Shown in pieces: positions 37,036 through 49,455 of a DNA stretch of 64,000 nucleotides (positions within the stretch are counted from its first letter, which is position 1; every line of letters begins with the position of its first letter). A model generated the notes under the pieces. The model did not search any database. It saw only the letters and a list, made by a program, of their open reading frames with translations, and had not been told where the DNA came from. Source of the DNA: Dinoroseobacter sp. (GTDB lineage: Bacteria > Pseudomonadota > Alphaproteobacteria > Rhodobacterales > Rhodobacteraceae). The position numbers and the translations under genes are program-made. The stretch is from the NCBI GenBank assembly GCA_017643385.1, contig JAEPNN010000009.1, forward strand, positions 62,001 to 126,000. Reading direction: 5' to 3'.

Positions 37036-37596
37036 TCACAAATCCTGGCCAGGAGGTTCGCGATCCGTGTCGGCCAGATAAACCCGTTCAGCTAACCATG
37101 GATTAAGCGCGAGCGCTTCGCGCAGCACATCTTGCGCCACCTCTGCGCGCCCCATGCCCATCAGGGTCAGCGCCTTGCCCGACAAGGCGCCGATATGCTC
37201 GGGATTGCGGGCCAGTGTTTCGTCCAGATCTGCAAGAGCGCGCTCGAAATCGCTTTGCAAGTAGAAGGCAAATGCACGTTGGTTCCAGCCCTCCGCGTAG
37301 TCCGGGCAATACTCGATCAGTTCACTGAACACGACTACGGCGCCAGCCAAGTCAAAGACGCGCCGCCGCGACATGCCTTCTGCCAGCATGGCTTTTGCGC
37401 GCGCATCAGGCGCATCGAGCCAAAACTCCCACAAGAGCGCGTTAAACACCTGCGCCTCGCTTTCATCTTTGGCGTTTTGCAATTGTTCGATTGTCGCCGC
37501 CATCGCGGCGCTATGATCTGGGATGGGACCGCACTCGGCATGGACGGCGGGGGCTGCCAGGGTAAAGGCAAGCACGATAGAAGCTAAGCATTTCAT
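37036..37596 (-). CDS. Periplasmic TPR-repeat protein
   Basis: 186 residues from ATG 37596. The signal peptide is CLASIVLAFTLAAPAVHA, cut before ECGP. Two to three tetratricopeptide-like helical pairs follow: DLAGAVVVFSELIEYCPDYA, WNQRAFAFYLQSDFERALAD and PEHIGALSGKALTLMGMGRA, ending with AEVAQDVLREALALNPW. TPR proteins hold partner proteins; the partner is unknown. It is divergent from the rhomboid gene (80 bp) and its 3' end faces tRNA-Leu. Confidence 0.85.
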   Translation of the reverse strand: MKCLASIVLAFTLAAPAVHAECGPIPDHSAAMAATIEQLQNAKDESEAQVFNALLWEFWLDAPDARAKAMLAEGMSRRRVFDLAGAVVVFSELIEYCPDYAEGWNQRAFAFYLQSDFERALADLDETLARNPEHIGALSGKALTLMGMGRAEVAQDVLREALALNPWLAERVYLADTDREPPGQDL

Positions 37597-37676
37597 ATCG
37601 TCCAACATGCGTTGGTATGGTCACAAAGCAAGGCTTGGCTTGACGCCTTTGCCCACAATCGCCAAATCGTTACCGC

Positions 37677-38429
37677 ATGTTCTTTCCAATCCGTGATCAT
37701 AACCCGTCAAGCCGTATCCCCTTCGTCACATATGCGCTTCTCGCAGCTAATATTCTGATATTTATCAGCTACCTCGGCCTATTCTCGGATCCGAGGGCAC
37801 TGGGTGAATTCTACCAAACCTGGGGACTCGTGCCTGCGAAATTGTCCCAAGGTGGCGGGTATCACGGGTTGATCACGTCCATGTTTTTGCATGGTGGGAT
37901 TTGGCATCTCGTTGGCAACATGCTGTTTCTGTGGATTTTTGGGGACAACCTCGAAGATCAGATGGGCCATACGCCCTTTCTCGGGTTCTACCTGTTAGGC
38001 GGGATTGGTGCCGGTCTGTTGCAATACATCACCGCCCCGTTCACATGGGTCCCGATGATCGGTGCCTCTGGCGCTGTCGCGGCTGTCTTGGGGGGCTATC
38101 TGCTGCTTTTCCCCAGAGCACGTGTCGATATTCTTTTGGCTCTTGTCATCTATTTCCGCATTTTCACGGTTCCCGCCTGGGTGATGCTGTGCCTTTGGTT
38201 TGGCATGCAGATCTTCAACGGCGTGGCCAGTTTTGGATCAGGTGACGCAGGCGTCGCCTATTGGGCCCACGCGGGCGGATTTGTCGTAGGGCTTGTGGTG
38301 GTCTATCCGCTTTGGGTCAGACGCGGTGGCCGCGCGTTCTGGGCGCGCTTAGACGGGCATCCGGATCATCCAGAAGCGAAATACCGCTATGTTCGCACAT
38401 CCGTTCCTCGCACCGGAAAGCGCCGCTAA
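37677..38429 (+). CDS. Rhomboid-family intramembrane serine protease
   Basis: 250 residues, six predicted transmembrane helices. The catalytic Ser is S131 in GASGAVAAVLGGY, and the catalytic His is H198 in YWAHAGGFVVG. The oxyanion-side histidine segment HGGIWHLVGNMLFLW is also present. It is therefore predicted active, cleaving transmembrane substrates within the inner membrane. The natural substrate is unknown. It starts at ATG 37677 and ends 24 bp from the convergent inositol monophosphatase gene. Confidence 0.95.
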   Translation: MFFPIRDHNPSSRIPFVTYALLAANILIFISYLGLFSDPRALGEFYQTWGLVPAKLSQGGGYHGLITSMFLHGGIWHLVGNMLFLWIFGDNLEDQMGHTPFLGFYLLGGIGAGLLQYITAPFTWVPMIGASGAVAAVLGGYLLLFPRARVDILLALVIYFRIFTVPAWVMLCLWFGMQIFNGVASFGSGDAGVAYWAHAGGFVVGLVVVYPLWVRRGGRAFWARLDGHPDHPEAKYRYVRTSVPRTGKRR

Positions 38430-38453
38430 GGTCTGGCGCAAATACAGCTTTGA

Positions 38454-39251
38454 TCAGCGCGTGCGGATGATTTTGGCGAATCCGTCAAACAGTTCGGAAT
38501 TGGCCGCGATCAACTGACCATCTTCCAGAAGCGATTGGCCTTCAGGGCGGATGGCATCCACAAACCCTCCGGCTTCTCGAACAATTATAATGCCTGCAGC
38601 GATATCCCAAGCATGCAGCCCACGCTCCCAGTATCCATCGTATCGCCCGGCCGCCACGTAAGCCAGGTCAAGCGCAGCGGCACCCCAGCGGCGCACGCCC
38701 GCGCAAACAGGCAATAACCGCCCAAGATCCTGAAGGGACGCCGGGAGGTATTTCCCACCCCCGAAAGGCAAACCTGTTGCAAAGACCGCTTCGATCATGC
38801 GGCTACGGCCGGAGACGCGCAGGCGCGACTCGTTCAACCACGCACCTGTGCCTTTCTCAGCATAAAACATTTCGTCCTTGGCAGGGTCGAAAACCACCCC
38901 GGCAACAATCTCGCCTTTGTGCTCGAGCGCAATGGAAACCGCCCAATGGGGCATTCCGTGGAGAAAATTTGTCGTGCCATCAAGCGGATCAACGATCCAG
39001 CGGCGCGTTGGGTCCTTCCCTTCAATCTCGCTGTCTTCTTCCTCGGCCAGCCAGCCATAGGTCGGACGCGCAGTCATCAACTCTTCTTTGATAATGGCTT
39101 GCGCGGCATGATCTGCGCGGCTGACAAAATCCCCAGCGCCTTTCATGGAAACCTGCAGGTTTTCTACCTCGCGAAAGTCCTTCACGAGGCTGCGACCCGC
39201 GGCACGGGCGGCCTTTACCATGATGTTGAGATTTGCGCTGCCCTGGGCCAT
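38454..39251 (-). CDS. suhB: Inositol monophosphatase family protein (SuhB-like)
   Basis: 265 residues from ATG 39251 (MAQGSANLNIMVKAARAAG); an ATG 9 nt upstream is possible. The metal site is complete: Glu pair LAEEEDSE, DPLDGTTNFLHG, and C-terminal HAWDIAAGIIIVREAGG. It dephosphorylates inositol-1-phosphate or related sugar phosphates; SuhB in E. coli also acts in rRNA transcription antitermination. Upstream on the same strand lies a degraded Nudix gene. Confidence 0.93.
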   Translation of the reverse strand: MAQGSANLNIMVKAARAAGRSLVKDFREVENLQVSMKGAGDFVSRADHAAQAIIKEELMTARPTYGWLAEEEDSEIEGKDPTRRWIVDPLDGTTNFLHGMPHWAVSIALEHKGEIVAGVVFDPAKDEMFYAEKGTGAWLNESRLRVSGRSRMIEAVFATGLPFGGGKYLPASLQDLGRLLPVCAGVRRWGAAALDLAYVAAGRYDGYWERGLHAWDIAAGIIIVREAGGFVDAIRPEGQSLLEDGQLIAANSELFDGFAKIIRTR

Positions 39252-39321
39252 TGCCGACACTCCATACCTGAGCGCAGCCGCTTATCGTGAGCAAGCGGTG
39301 GTGTCTAGGGGCAGTGCATCC

Positions 39322-39453
39322 TCAAATGGCCGAACTGATGACCAGAAAGATCGTTGCCGACAGCAAGGCAGCCGCTAGGACCGTGATCCGCCATGTCGCA
39401 ATGATTGTTATGAAATGCGAGCGGTGAGCCAGTTGCAGAAGACACCATCTCAC
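39322..39453 (-). CDS. Possible 43-codon single-helix membrane ORF
   Basis: A GTG-started ORF whose first codon overlaps the TGA ending the Nudix remnant (GTGA). The product has a basic N-terminus (LAHRSHF) followed by one long hydrophobic helix (ITVLAAALLSATIFLVISSAI) and stops there. It lies 70 bp before suhB on the same strand. The stop-start overlap and tail helix are suggestive, but such a short frame could be chance, and no ribosome site is clear. Confidence 0.25.
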   Translation of the reverse strand: MRWCLLQLAHRSHFITIIATWRITVLAAALLSATIFLVISSAI

Positions 39454-39692
39454 GCGTGTGGGGCATAAAATTCAATTGGCAGGATTTCACATCCGGCTGC
39501 GGATAGGAAGATCGACGTCAATTCCGTCTCATTCACCAGTTCCGCTACCGTCTCTTGGTACACCCATATGCGCATCGGTCATCCCTTGGGAATGATCCTG
39601 CGCCCGGAGCCTCGACTTGTCACAAGCAGGTACTCTCGATTTTCTGCCTCATCCCTGTCACACAAAGCGGCCACTTGCCGTACTTTGTTCAT
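39450..39692 (-). pseudogene. Nudix hydrolase pseudogene (nonsense codon plus internal deletion of the Nudix box)
   Basis: From ATG 39692 the frame reads MNKVRQVAALCDRDE then YLLVTSRGSGRRIIPKG, the classic N-terminal half of small Nudix hydrolases (QVAAL...LLITSRGTGRWVIPKGWPM). It stops at TGA 39581-39579 exactly where the family has Trp. The same frame continues PM, then jumps to IWVYQETVAELVNETELTSIF, which looks like the family's C-terminal helix (W...EAAELVDEPEL..I). The intervening ~80 residues, including the catalytic GX5EX7REUXEEXGU box, are missing. It ends at 39450. I infer a dead gene: one nonsense change and one internal deletion. Both similarities are from memory. Confidence 0.7.
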
Positions 39693-40048
39693 GTAGCAAC
39701 CGCCCAGTCTTTCTTTTCTGATCGTCCGAATGGCGCTCGATTTACGACCGTACGCTGCGTTTCGAATTCGTTAATGCGTGCGCTCTATACCCCGGCTCCG
39801 GTACCGCGCGGTGTGAGCAGGCCTTTGCCCAGCGCATCGCAATCTTAGGAAACGCTGATCGCATGACCAACTCAGGTCATGGCCGAGCACGCTGGCAGTT
39901 TCGGGGTGGCACCCGGAACAAGGCCCTCCCCAAGCGGGAGGCATAGAAGCATTCCGTCCGAGGCGGGCCCGCTTCATTTCCTGATATGTTACCGGTTCGA
40001 CCGGCCCCTGCGAGACACATGAACCACCCTGACCGGCCCCACGCCGCC
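39693..40048. other. 356-bp gap between Nudix pseudogene and metR, no gene recognised
   Basis: Several short hairpins are visible: TGACC/GGTCA near 39864-39879, CCTCCC/GGGAGG near 39925-39941, CGGG..CCCG near 39901-39914, and CCGGT-TCG-ACCGG near 39991-40003. A 10-bp direct repeat GACCGGCCCC occurs at ~39999 and ~40030. Open frames of up to ~97 codons exist on both strands but none resembles a known protein or has a ribosome site. It may be decayed sequence plus the metR 3' region. Confidence 0.45.
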
Positions 40049-40966
40049 TCAGGCTTCGCGCCGTTGTAATTTAACGGGCTCGGTGCGCATCAATTTCAGC
40101 ACATGCGCCATATACGCTTTGTCAGCATCATCCTCGCGCACAGCTGCATAAAGCCGCTTGGTCTTGCCAGTCGCTGTCAGCGGCTTTGTTACGTAATCGG
40201 CGTTTGAGCGCACCTCGCGCAGCACCCAGTCAGGCAGAACCGCAACCCCGCGATTGGCCGCCACAAGCATCAGGATCACCGCAGTCAGTTCGACCTGTCG
40301 GATTGCCCGGGGTTCAACCTTTGCTGGGGTCAGCAACTCGGTGAAAGCATCAAGGCGCGACCGATCCACCGGATAAGTCAGCAAAACCTGGTCGCGCAAA
40401 TCTTCCGCTTCAATAAATTCCCGTTTGGCCAGAGGGTTGTTCGCTGCTGCCAGAAAGACCGGCTCATAGTCAAAAAGCGGAATGAATATGACACCCGGGA
40501 TCTCTTCAGGGTCTGAAGACACGACCAGATCGACCTCTTCGCGTACCAAAGCAGGCAGGGCCTCGAAGGAAAGGCCCGGACGAATGTCCACATCCACATC
40601 CCCCCAATTGTGTCGAAACGCCTCCAAGACGGGAAACAGCCATTCAAAACACGCGTGGCATTCGATGGCGATGTGCAACCGGCCCGTCTTGCCAGCCCGC
40701 AGCCCGTTGAATTCCTCTTCCAGTGCCGAGACCTGCGGCAGCACTTGTTCAGCCAGCCGCAAGAGCCGCTTGCCTGCCGCCGACAGCTTCAACGGTTTCG
40801 AGCGGCGTACGAACAATTCCACGCCCGCCTGCTCCTCCAAGCCCTTGATCTGATGGCTCAATGCGCTTTGCGTGATGTTCAACGTATCCGCCGCGCGTCC
40901 AAGCCCCCCAGTGTCGTGGATGGCCTTGATGGTACGAAGGTGACGAAACTCAAGATGCATCTTCAT
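40049..40966 (-). CDS. metR: LysR-family regulator of methionine genes, MetR
   Basis: 305 residues. The N-terminal winged HTH (~8-65) is LRTIKAIHDTGGLGRAAD then NITQSALSHQIKGLEEQ. The effector domain begins with HIAIECHACFEWLFPVLEAF, characteristic of MetR, which binds homocysteine. It is divergent from metF, with a perfect MetR consensus site between the two genes. It should activate metF and control its own promoter. Confidence 0.93.
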   Translation of the reverse strand: MKMHLEFRHLRTIKAIHDTGGLGRAADTLNITQSALSHQIKGLEEQAGVELFVRRSKPLKLSAAGKRLLRLAEQVLPQVSALEEEFNGLRAGKTGRLHIAIECHACFEWLFPVLEAFRHNWGDVDVDIRPGLSFEALPALVREEVDLVVSSDPEEIPGVIFIPLFDYEPVFLAAANNPLAKREFIEAEDLRDQVLLTYPVDRSRLDAFTELLTPAKVEPRAIRQVELTAVILMLVAANRGVAVLPDWVLREVRSNADYVTKPLTATGKTKRLYAAVREDDADKAYMAHVLKLMRTEPVKLQRREA

Positions 40967-40996
40967 GAGTGAGGCTCATATACAATGTGAAAGACT

Positions 40997-41009
40997 TGAA
41001 TTTGTTTCA
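40997..41009. promoter_or_regulatory. MetR binding site
   Basis: TGAATTTGTTTCA matches the enterobacterial MetR consensus TGAA-N5-TTCA exactly. It sits 31 bp upstream of metR and 53 bp upstream of metF, within their 95-bp divergent promoter, the expected place for autoregulation and metF activation. Confidence 0.8.
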
Positions 41010-41061
41010 TAGCGGGATGTTTGGGATAAGCCAATGCGACAGATAAAGGACCGATTCCGCC

Positions 41062-41931
41062 ATGAGTGCTGCACCTCGTATTTCATTCGAGTTTTTCCCA
41101 CCAAAATCGCTGACTGCGTCGTTCAAGCTGTGGGACACGGTGCAAACTCTCGCACCTTTGGCACCTGAATTCGTATCGGTCACGTATGGCGCCGGCGGCA
41201 CAACGCGAAAGCTGACGCATGAGGCTGTGACCACGATCGGCAAGCAGTTCAACATGCGCGTTGCAGCCCACCTGACCTGTGTCGATGCCACACGAAACGA
41301 GACTCTCAAGATTGCCGAAACCTATGCCGAGGCTGGTGTCACAGACATCGTGGCCTTGCGCGGCGATCCCCCCGCTGGCGCATCAACCTTCTCCGCTCAC
41401 CCCGATGGATTTGCCAGCTCGGTAGACTTGATCGAAGCGCTGGCGAAGACCGGAAAGTTCACGCTGCGCGTTGGGGCTTATCCAGATCGCCATCCTGAAG
41501 CCAGCAGTGCGGCTGCAGACGTTGAACATCTTAAACGCAAAATAGATGCCGGGGCGACTGCTGCGATCACCCAGTTCTTCTTCGAGGCTGATACGTTCTT
41601 CCGTTTCCGCGACCTGTGCGCAAAGGCCGGGATCGACGCTCCAATTATTCCGGGCATTTTGCCTATTGAGGATTTCGCCAAGACCCGGAATTTCGCCAAA
41701 CGCTGTGGCACAGTCATCCCCAGCTGGCTGGAAGAGACCTTCGCCAAGGCTGATCGTGATAAGCGGACTGACCTGCTTTCAACGGCGATCTGTACTGAAT
41801 TATGCACCGATTTGATCGAAGGCGGCGTGGAAGATCTGCACTTCTACACGCTCAACACGCCCGAGCTGACCCGAGATGTGTGTGCCGCGTTGGGGATCGC
41901 CCCTCGCGTGGCATTGGCTGAGGTCGCGTAA
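41062..41931 (+). CDS. metF: 5,10-methylenetetrahydrofolate reductase
   Basis: 289 residues, normal for bacterial MetF. It is an FAD-dependent TIM barrel that reduces methylene-THF to methyl-THF for methionine synthesis. Visible motifs are ISFEFFPPKS (catalytic Glu), VTYGAGGTTR, AHLTCVDATR, VALRGDPP and ITQFFFEADTFF. It is transcribed away from metR under the MetR site and followed by a strong terminator, so it is a single-gene unit. Confidence 0.97.
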   Translation: MSAAPRISFEFFPPKSLTASFKLWDTVQTLAPLAPEFVSVTYGAGGTTRKLTHEAVTTIGKQFNMRVAAHLTCVDATRNETLKIAETYAEAGVTDIVALRGDPPAGASTFSAHPDGFASSVDLIEALAKTGKFTLRVGAYPDRHPEASSAAADVEHLKRKIDAGATAAITQFFFEADTFFRFRDLCAKAGIDAPIIPGILPIEDFAKTRNFAKRCGTVIPSWLEETFAKADRDKRTDLLSTAICTELCTDLIEGGVEDLHFYTLNTPELTRDVCAALGIAPRVALAEVA

Positions 41932-41957
41932 AAGGATCGCAGCCATCTCTCCCCCTG

Positions 41958-41984
41958 GGCCTCGCTACTGCGGGGCCTTTTTTT
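41958..41984 (+). terminator. Intrinsic terminator after metF
   Basis: Seven-pair stem GGCCTCG/CGGGGCC (one G-T pair), loop CTACTG, followed by seven T. Confidence 0.92.
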
Positions 41985-42081
41985 GTGAGCAGGTGGCAGC
42001 TCTGCCCGCCTATTTTGTCGGTTTTCTGACATCAGCTTTGTCAAAACTCCCTCACACTGTAACAAATGCAGGGGGGAAATG

Positions 42082-42810
42082 ATGGCGGACAGTCCAAACA
42101 GAAAGGCGCTTGTGACCGGTGCGGCCGGAGGCATCGGGCGCGCGATTGTTAAGGCCCTACACGCAGAGGGTGTGATCGTCACCGGGGTCGACCTGCAGGA
42201 AGCAGACGCTGATTTCTCAATCACTGGCGATCTGCGCGATCCAGCCTTTTGCGACGCGTTGCCAACCCAGGCCACAAGACTGATGGGCGGGCTCGATATC
42301 ATCGTGAACAACGCAGGCATCATCACGCGGGGAAAAATCACTGAAACATCCGACAATGATTATGCGCGCACCATGGCCATAAATGTTGAGGCGCCCTTCC
42401 GAATTTGCCGCGCTGCAATCCCGATCCTGCGCGAGGCGGGTGGTGGCGCCATCGTGAATATCGCGTCCTGCTGGGGCATACATCCGGGTCCGAACCATCC
42501 GCTTTATGTGATGTCGAAGGCCGCCGTTGCGTCGCTGACCCAAAGCCTTGCGATAGATCATGCGCCTGACCAGATCCGGGTGAATGCGGTTTGCCCAAAT
42601 GAAGTTAACACCCCCATGATCCGCACGGGCTTCGCGACGCGCGGGCTTGATCCCGAAAAAGGGATCGAGGAACTCAATTCTTCGGTCCCGCTGGGTCGGA
42701 TCGCGGAACCTGAAGACATTGCCGATCTTGTGGTCTTCTTAGCCTCCGACAAAGCAAGGTATCTGTGCGGGGCGTTGATTGAAGCCAATGGCGCAAAGAC
42801 GGTTCAATGA
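42082..42810 (+). CDS. Short-chain dehydrogenase/reductase
   Basis: 242 residues. Two ATGs lie in tandem at 42079 and 42082; the second has better spacing from the GGGGGG ribosome site. Motifs: [12 protein letters not shown] (cofactor loop), Asp after beta-2 (GVDLQEA), NNAGI, Ser in NIASCWG and YVMSKAA. It is NAD-preferring by the Asp. It is paired with a second SDR through an ATGA overlap, so the two probably act in one sugar- or polyol-type pathway. The substrate is unknown. Confidence 0.87.
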   Translation: MADSPNRKALVTGAAGGIGRAIVKALHAEGVIVTGVDLQEADADFSITGDLRDPAFCDALPTQATRLMGGLDIIVNNAGIITRGKITETSDNDYARTMAINVEAPFRICRAAIPILREAGGGAIVNIASCWGIHPGPNHPLYVMSKAAVASLTQSLAIDHAPDQIRVNAVCPNEVNTPMIRTGFATRGLDPEKGIEELNSSVPLGRIAEPEDIADLVVFLASDKARYLCGALIEANGAKTVQ

Positions 42811-43541
42811 CCGATATGAAAAATAAGGTCGCACTGGTCACAGGCGGGCGCAGCGGGATCGGCGCAGCTATTTCCTCCGCGCTGAGTAAAGCTGGCGCGG
42901 AGGTGATCACTGCGCAGCGCGGGCCTGATCCCGTTCATGAATGTCTCGAGGCAGACTTTTTGGACCCGACGATACCTGCACAGGTGATCAAAGAGGTTCG
43001 GTCGAGCAAAGGACGGCTGGACTTCGTGGTCAACAATGCCGGGTTGATGCGTGAGGGCACGATCCTTGAGACGTCTGAAACAGATTGGGCGGAAACCCTG
43101 CATCTGAATCTGACCGCACCCTTTCTGTTGCTGAAAGCCGCCTTACCGGCGCTGATCGAAACGCGCGGAGCGATCGTGAATATCGGCTCTATCGAAGGGC
43201 TGGGATCAAATCCGCGTCATCCCGCTTATTGCGCCTCCAAAGGTGGGTTGCATGCCCTAACCCGGGCAATCGCAGTCGATCACGGACCTGACGGCGTGCG
43301 TTGCAACGCGATTGCACCGGGGTGGATCGATACCGACCTGAACACAGCCTTCATCGAAAGCCTCGGCGATCCGAATGAGTTCCGCACAGCTCTCGGTAAG
43401 ATCCATCCCTTGGGTCGGACAGGCAGACCTGACGAAATCGCAGCACTTGCGCTCTGGCTCCTGTCGGACGCAGCGAGTTTCGTCACGGGTCAGGTCTGGA
43501 CCGTGGATGGCGGGCGCATGAGCAAGCTGAGCCTGCCCTAG
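42807..43541 (+). CDS. Short-chain dehydrogenase/reductase
   Basis: 244 residues. Motifs: [21 protein letters not shown], Ser in NIGSIEG and YCASKGG, and tail GQVWTVDGG. After beta-2 the residues are TAQRG without the Asp seen in its upstream neighbour, so it may prefer NADP. ATGA overlap with the upstream SDR indicates coupling. The two are homologous but clearly different in sequence, so an opposing or sequential pair is plausible. The stop interlocks with the DUF1826 gene (CTAG). Confidence 0.87.
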   Translation: MTDMKNKVALVTGGRSGIGAAISSALSKAGAEVITAQRGPDPVHECLEADFLDPTIPAQVIKEVRSSKGRLDFVVNNAGLMREGTILETSETDWAETLHLNLTAPFLLLKAALPALIETRGAIVNIGSIEGLGSNPRHPAYCASKGGLHALTRAIAVDHGPDGVRCNAIAPGWIDTDLNTAFIESLGDPNEFRTALGKIHPLGRTGRPDEIAALALWLLSDAASFVTGQVWTVDGGRMSKLSLP

Positions 43542-44206
43542 ATGCACTCCTGCGGACCATCCTCCTGCGCTTCCTGCATCCCATCGAGCACAAGGACAAA
43601 GCGGGTCTGGCCCGTTCCTTCAACCGGCGGCGAGCGATGCAAAAGCACATCTTCTTGCGCGCCCACGACAGGCCAGAGCGATCCGCGCATGACATAGACC
43701 GATCCGGTGGGCACAGCCCCAATGACCTCCGGAACCTGCCCCCGCTTTGCCCGCCCAAACTCGGTCCCTGGACCGCGATAGGTACAGATCATCCGCGCCG
43801 TAAGCTGGTCGACATGAAAGAGGCGACAGGCGTTCGTATCAACCACCTCCATCCGCACCCGCACATAAGGCGACGCCATCAAATCTGCGAACATATCCGC
43901 AAGTGCGGCGATATCGTCGATCAGGCAGTCTCGCTCAGGTCCCGCGGGTGTGCCTGTGGCATCAAAGAGTTCAGTCAAAGTCGTACGCACGGCCAACGGT
44001 GGCACCACAATCCGCGCGCGCGGCCAACGCGCCGGAGACAGATCATCAAGCCAAGCCTGTATTTCAGGCAAGGGCTCGCGCTGCCAAGCAACCCCGGCAC
44101 AGGCCGCATGGTGCAGCTGGCCGAGACCTTCTGGCGCGTCGGTGATGGCGAGACCTTGAACAGGGGTCAAGGTCTTGCATGGTGCCTCTTGAAAAGCACC
44201 GTCCAT
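43538..44206 (-). CDS. DUF1826-family protein, zinc-starvation associated
   Basis: 222 residues from ATG 44206, which shares its A with the stop of the CobW gene (TGATG). The sequence matches the DUF1826 style: an N-terminal helical part, then [31 protein letters not shown] and a C-terminal [19 protein letters not shown]. The His/Asp/Arg pattern (FHVDQ, LLHRSPP) recalls a cupin- or dioxygenase-like fold, but the function is not known. Genes of this family commonly accompany zinc CobW GTPases under Zur. The predicted operon and Zur box here agree. Confidence 0.75.
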   Translation of the reverse strand: MDGAFQEAPCKTLTPVQGLAITDAPEGLGQLHHAACAGVAWQREPLPEIQAWLDDLSPARWPRARIVVPPLAVRTTLTELFDATGTPAGPERDCLIDDIAALADMFADLMASPYVRVRMEVVDTNACRLFHVDQLTARMICTYRGPGTEFGRAKRGQVPEVIGAVPTGSVYVMRGSLWPVVGAQEDVLLHRSPPVEGTGQTRFVLVLDGMQEAQEDGPQECI

Positions 44207-45435
44207 CACGCCGCCTCGTTGGCGCGACGCCACGCCGGGAACGGGTCAACCAGATCCAACAGCGTCTCCTGCCCTGGCACCGTCTCGGTCTCAAGAAGAC
44301 ACGCATCAAGCCGTGCCTTCAGGATCGGCCAATCGATACCTGCACCGATGAATACAAGTTCTTGGCGTCGGTCGCCCCACGGCTCCACCCAATGCTCTGC
44401 CATGTAGGCACGCGCCCTTTCATGATCCGGCCACCGCTCCTGCGGAACCGAAGCCCACCACGTGCCAAGCGGTTTGACCGAAGAAAGCGCGCCAGCAAGG
44501 GAAAACTCCGCCACCCATCCGGGCCGCGTTGCCAACCAGAAATGCCCTTTGGCCCGGATCACACCCGGCAACTCGGCATTCAGAAGATCGTGAATCTTTT
44601 GCGGATCAAACGGGCGACGGGCACGGTAGACATAACTCGCCACGCCATATTCTTCGGTCTCAGGCACATGATCCTCAAAGCCATAAAGTTCCTTGGCCCA
44701 CATCGGGTGCTCATGGGCTTTTTCAAAGTCAAACATCCCAGTGTCGAGAATTTCACCTGAGTCCACTTCGGAATAGTTCGCCTCGATGATCTTGGCGTCT
44801 GCATTCAAGCTACGGATGATCTTGCGTGCGGCATCGGTACGCTCGGGCCCCGCATCCGTGACCTTATTCAAGATCACCACATCTGCAAATTCAATCTGTT
44901 CAACGAGCAAGTCCACCAAAGTGCGATCGTCTTCTTCACCCAAAGTTTCGCCCCGGTCACTGAGAAAATCATGACTGGAATAGTCGCGCAGCAGGTTGGC
45001 GGCATCTACCACGGTCACCATCGTATCCAGACGCGAGACATCCGACAGGCTCTCACCCGCTTCATCCCGGAAATCAAAGGTCGCAGCAACTGGAAGCGGC
45101 TCGGAAATGCCGGTTGATTCGATGAGCAAATAGTCAAAGCGCCCTTCGTCTGCGAGGCGACGCACTTCTTCCAGCAAATCATCCCGCAAGGTGCAGCAAA
45201 TACAACCGTTTGACATTTCGACCAACGTCTCATCGGTACGGCTAAGTTCGGTATCGGCGCGCACGAGGTCCGCATCGATATTCACCTCGGACATATCATT
45301 GACGATGACAGCCACGCGGCGGCCTTCGCGATTGTTCAAAACCCTGTTCAGCAGGGTCGTTTTCCCGGCACCAAGGAAGCCGGACAGCACAGTGACCGGC
45401 AAGCGATCATCGGAGGAATTGGCGAGGGGGGACAT
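44206..45435 (-). CDS. CobW/COG0523-family GTPase, zinc metallochaperone type
   Basis: 409 residues. Walker A GFLGAGKT is at 19-26, the metal motif C78-x-C80-C81 ([12 protein letters not shown]) is intact, the Walker-B-like segment is [14 protein letters not shown], and the guanine motif is VILNKVTDA. The CobW C-terminal domain ([19 protein letters not shown]) follows. COG0523 GTPases with CxCC deliver metals; the zinc subgroup (ZNG1/ZigA-like) rescues zinc enzymes when zinc is scarce. A perfect palindrome of Zur type lies 28 bp upstream and DUF1826 follows. GGAG precedes the ATG. Confidence 0.9.
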   Translation of the reverse strand: MSPLANSSDDRLPVTVLSGFLGAGKTTLLNRVLNNREGRRVAVIVNDMSEVNIDADLVRADTELSRTDETLVEMSNGCICCTLRDDLLEEVRRLADEGRFDYLLIESTGISEPLPVAATFDFRDEAGESLSDVSRLDTMVTVVDAANLLRDYSSHDFLSDRGETLGEEDDRTLVDLLVEQIEFADVVILNKVTDAGPERTDAARKIIRSLNADAKIIEANYSEVDSGEILDTGMFDFEKAHEHPMWAKELYGFEDHVPETEEYGVASYVYRARRPFDPQKIHDLLNAELPGVIRAKGHFWLATRPGWVAEFSLAGALSSVKPLGTWWASVPQERWPDHERARAYMAEHWVEPWGDRRQELVFIGAGIDWPILKARLDACLLETETVPGQETLLDLVDPFPAWRRANEAA

Positions 45436-45462
45436 GGCTCATCTCCAAGGATAAATAGAAAG

Positions 45463-45475
45463 GTTATAGTATAAC
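45463..45475. promoter_or_regulatory. Zur-type operator ahead of the CobW GTPase gene
   Basis: GTTATAGTATAAC is a perfect 6-1-6 palindrome, close to the alphaproteobacterial Zur core (GTTATA..TATAAC). It lies 28 bp before the CobW ATG in the 139-bp divergent region shared with valS. I infer zinc-dependent repression of the CobW-DUF1826 operon. Confidence 0.75.
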
Positions 45476-45574
45476 AATTTCTATTCGAGAGCTGCAACAC
45501 CACTTCGCCTTTCCCTTTGCCGAAGCTTTCGGTAGATCACCATCAACGTATTTGATCGACAGAGACAGACCCCC

Positions 45575-48669
<3,095 letters not shown>

Positions 48670-48673
<4 letters not shown>

Positions 48674-49455
48674 CCAAACCTAGGGGCGCGGCCCTCCATA
48701 TGGGCCGCGACAATCTCCATCATCTCAGGCTGTCCGATCAGTGCTTTCTGTTCGGCGCTTTCTGCCAGCAGGACGGCCTCACGCCCCTCCGTTTCGGCCA
48801 GACCGATCAACCGTTTGGCCGCTTTCATCGCGTTGGGGCCCTTGCCCGCGATTTCAGTCGCAATCTCTGTGGCTGCGGCCACAGGATCATCGGCCAGTTC
48901 CGTCACCAGCCCCCAATCAAGACATTGCGTCGCCGCAAAAGGTTTCGCGGAATAGGTCATACGCCGTATGACATCCGTACGGGTCAGTTGCGGAAGCAAA
49001 ACCATGCCCCCCATATCCGGGATGAGACCCCATTTCATTTCCATGATGGCAAGTTTTGTGTCAGGCGCTGCAATCCGGATATCTGCGCCCATGGCCATCT
49101 GGAAACCTGCACCGAAAGCGACACCGTGCAGGGCTGCGATCACAGGCACCTCCATGCGTCGCCAGACCATGGCAACCTCCTGCATCAGATTGCAGTCGTC
49201 ATGGGTGCGCTCCATGAACTTCGCGAGTATCTCAGGCTGGGCCAGTTGCGCAAAGCTCAGCACGTCAAGGCCCGCGCAGAACGTATCGCCCTCGCCTGAC
49301 AGCACAACCGCTCGAACGTCTTCGGCCCTAATCAGCGCATGACCAGCCTCGACAATCGCCTCGGCCATGGCGAAATCCATCGCGTTTTTCTTAGCGGCCC
49401 GGGTCAGGCGAACATGCGCCACACCGTCGGTGATCTGGGTGGAAACGCGGGACAT
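48670..49455 (-). CDS. Enoyl-CoA hydratase/isomerase family protein (crotonase)
   Basis: 261 residues. The crotonase oxyanion-hole segments are [10 protein letters not shown] and [20 protein letters not shown]. Near the second segment [21 protein letters not shown] carries the region where hydratases have Glu and isomerases Asp. The Asp (PDMGG) with no second hydratase Glu points toward a dienoyl-CoA isomerase-like or other crotonase activity rather than plain hydration. It acts on acyl-CoA in the cytosol; no partner is adjacent. Confidence 0.88.

Noticed and set aside
39850-39945. Cluster of hairpins downstream of metR considered as a SAM or SAH riboswitch
   Set aside because: The hairpins do not match conserved core bases of riboswitches I know, and no methionine-cycle gene lies immediately downstream on either strand.
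39722-39946. 74-codon plus-strand open frame upstream of the metR 3' end
   Set aside because: No start codon near its beginning, no ribosome site and competing frames of similar length on both strands.
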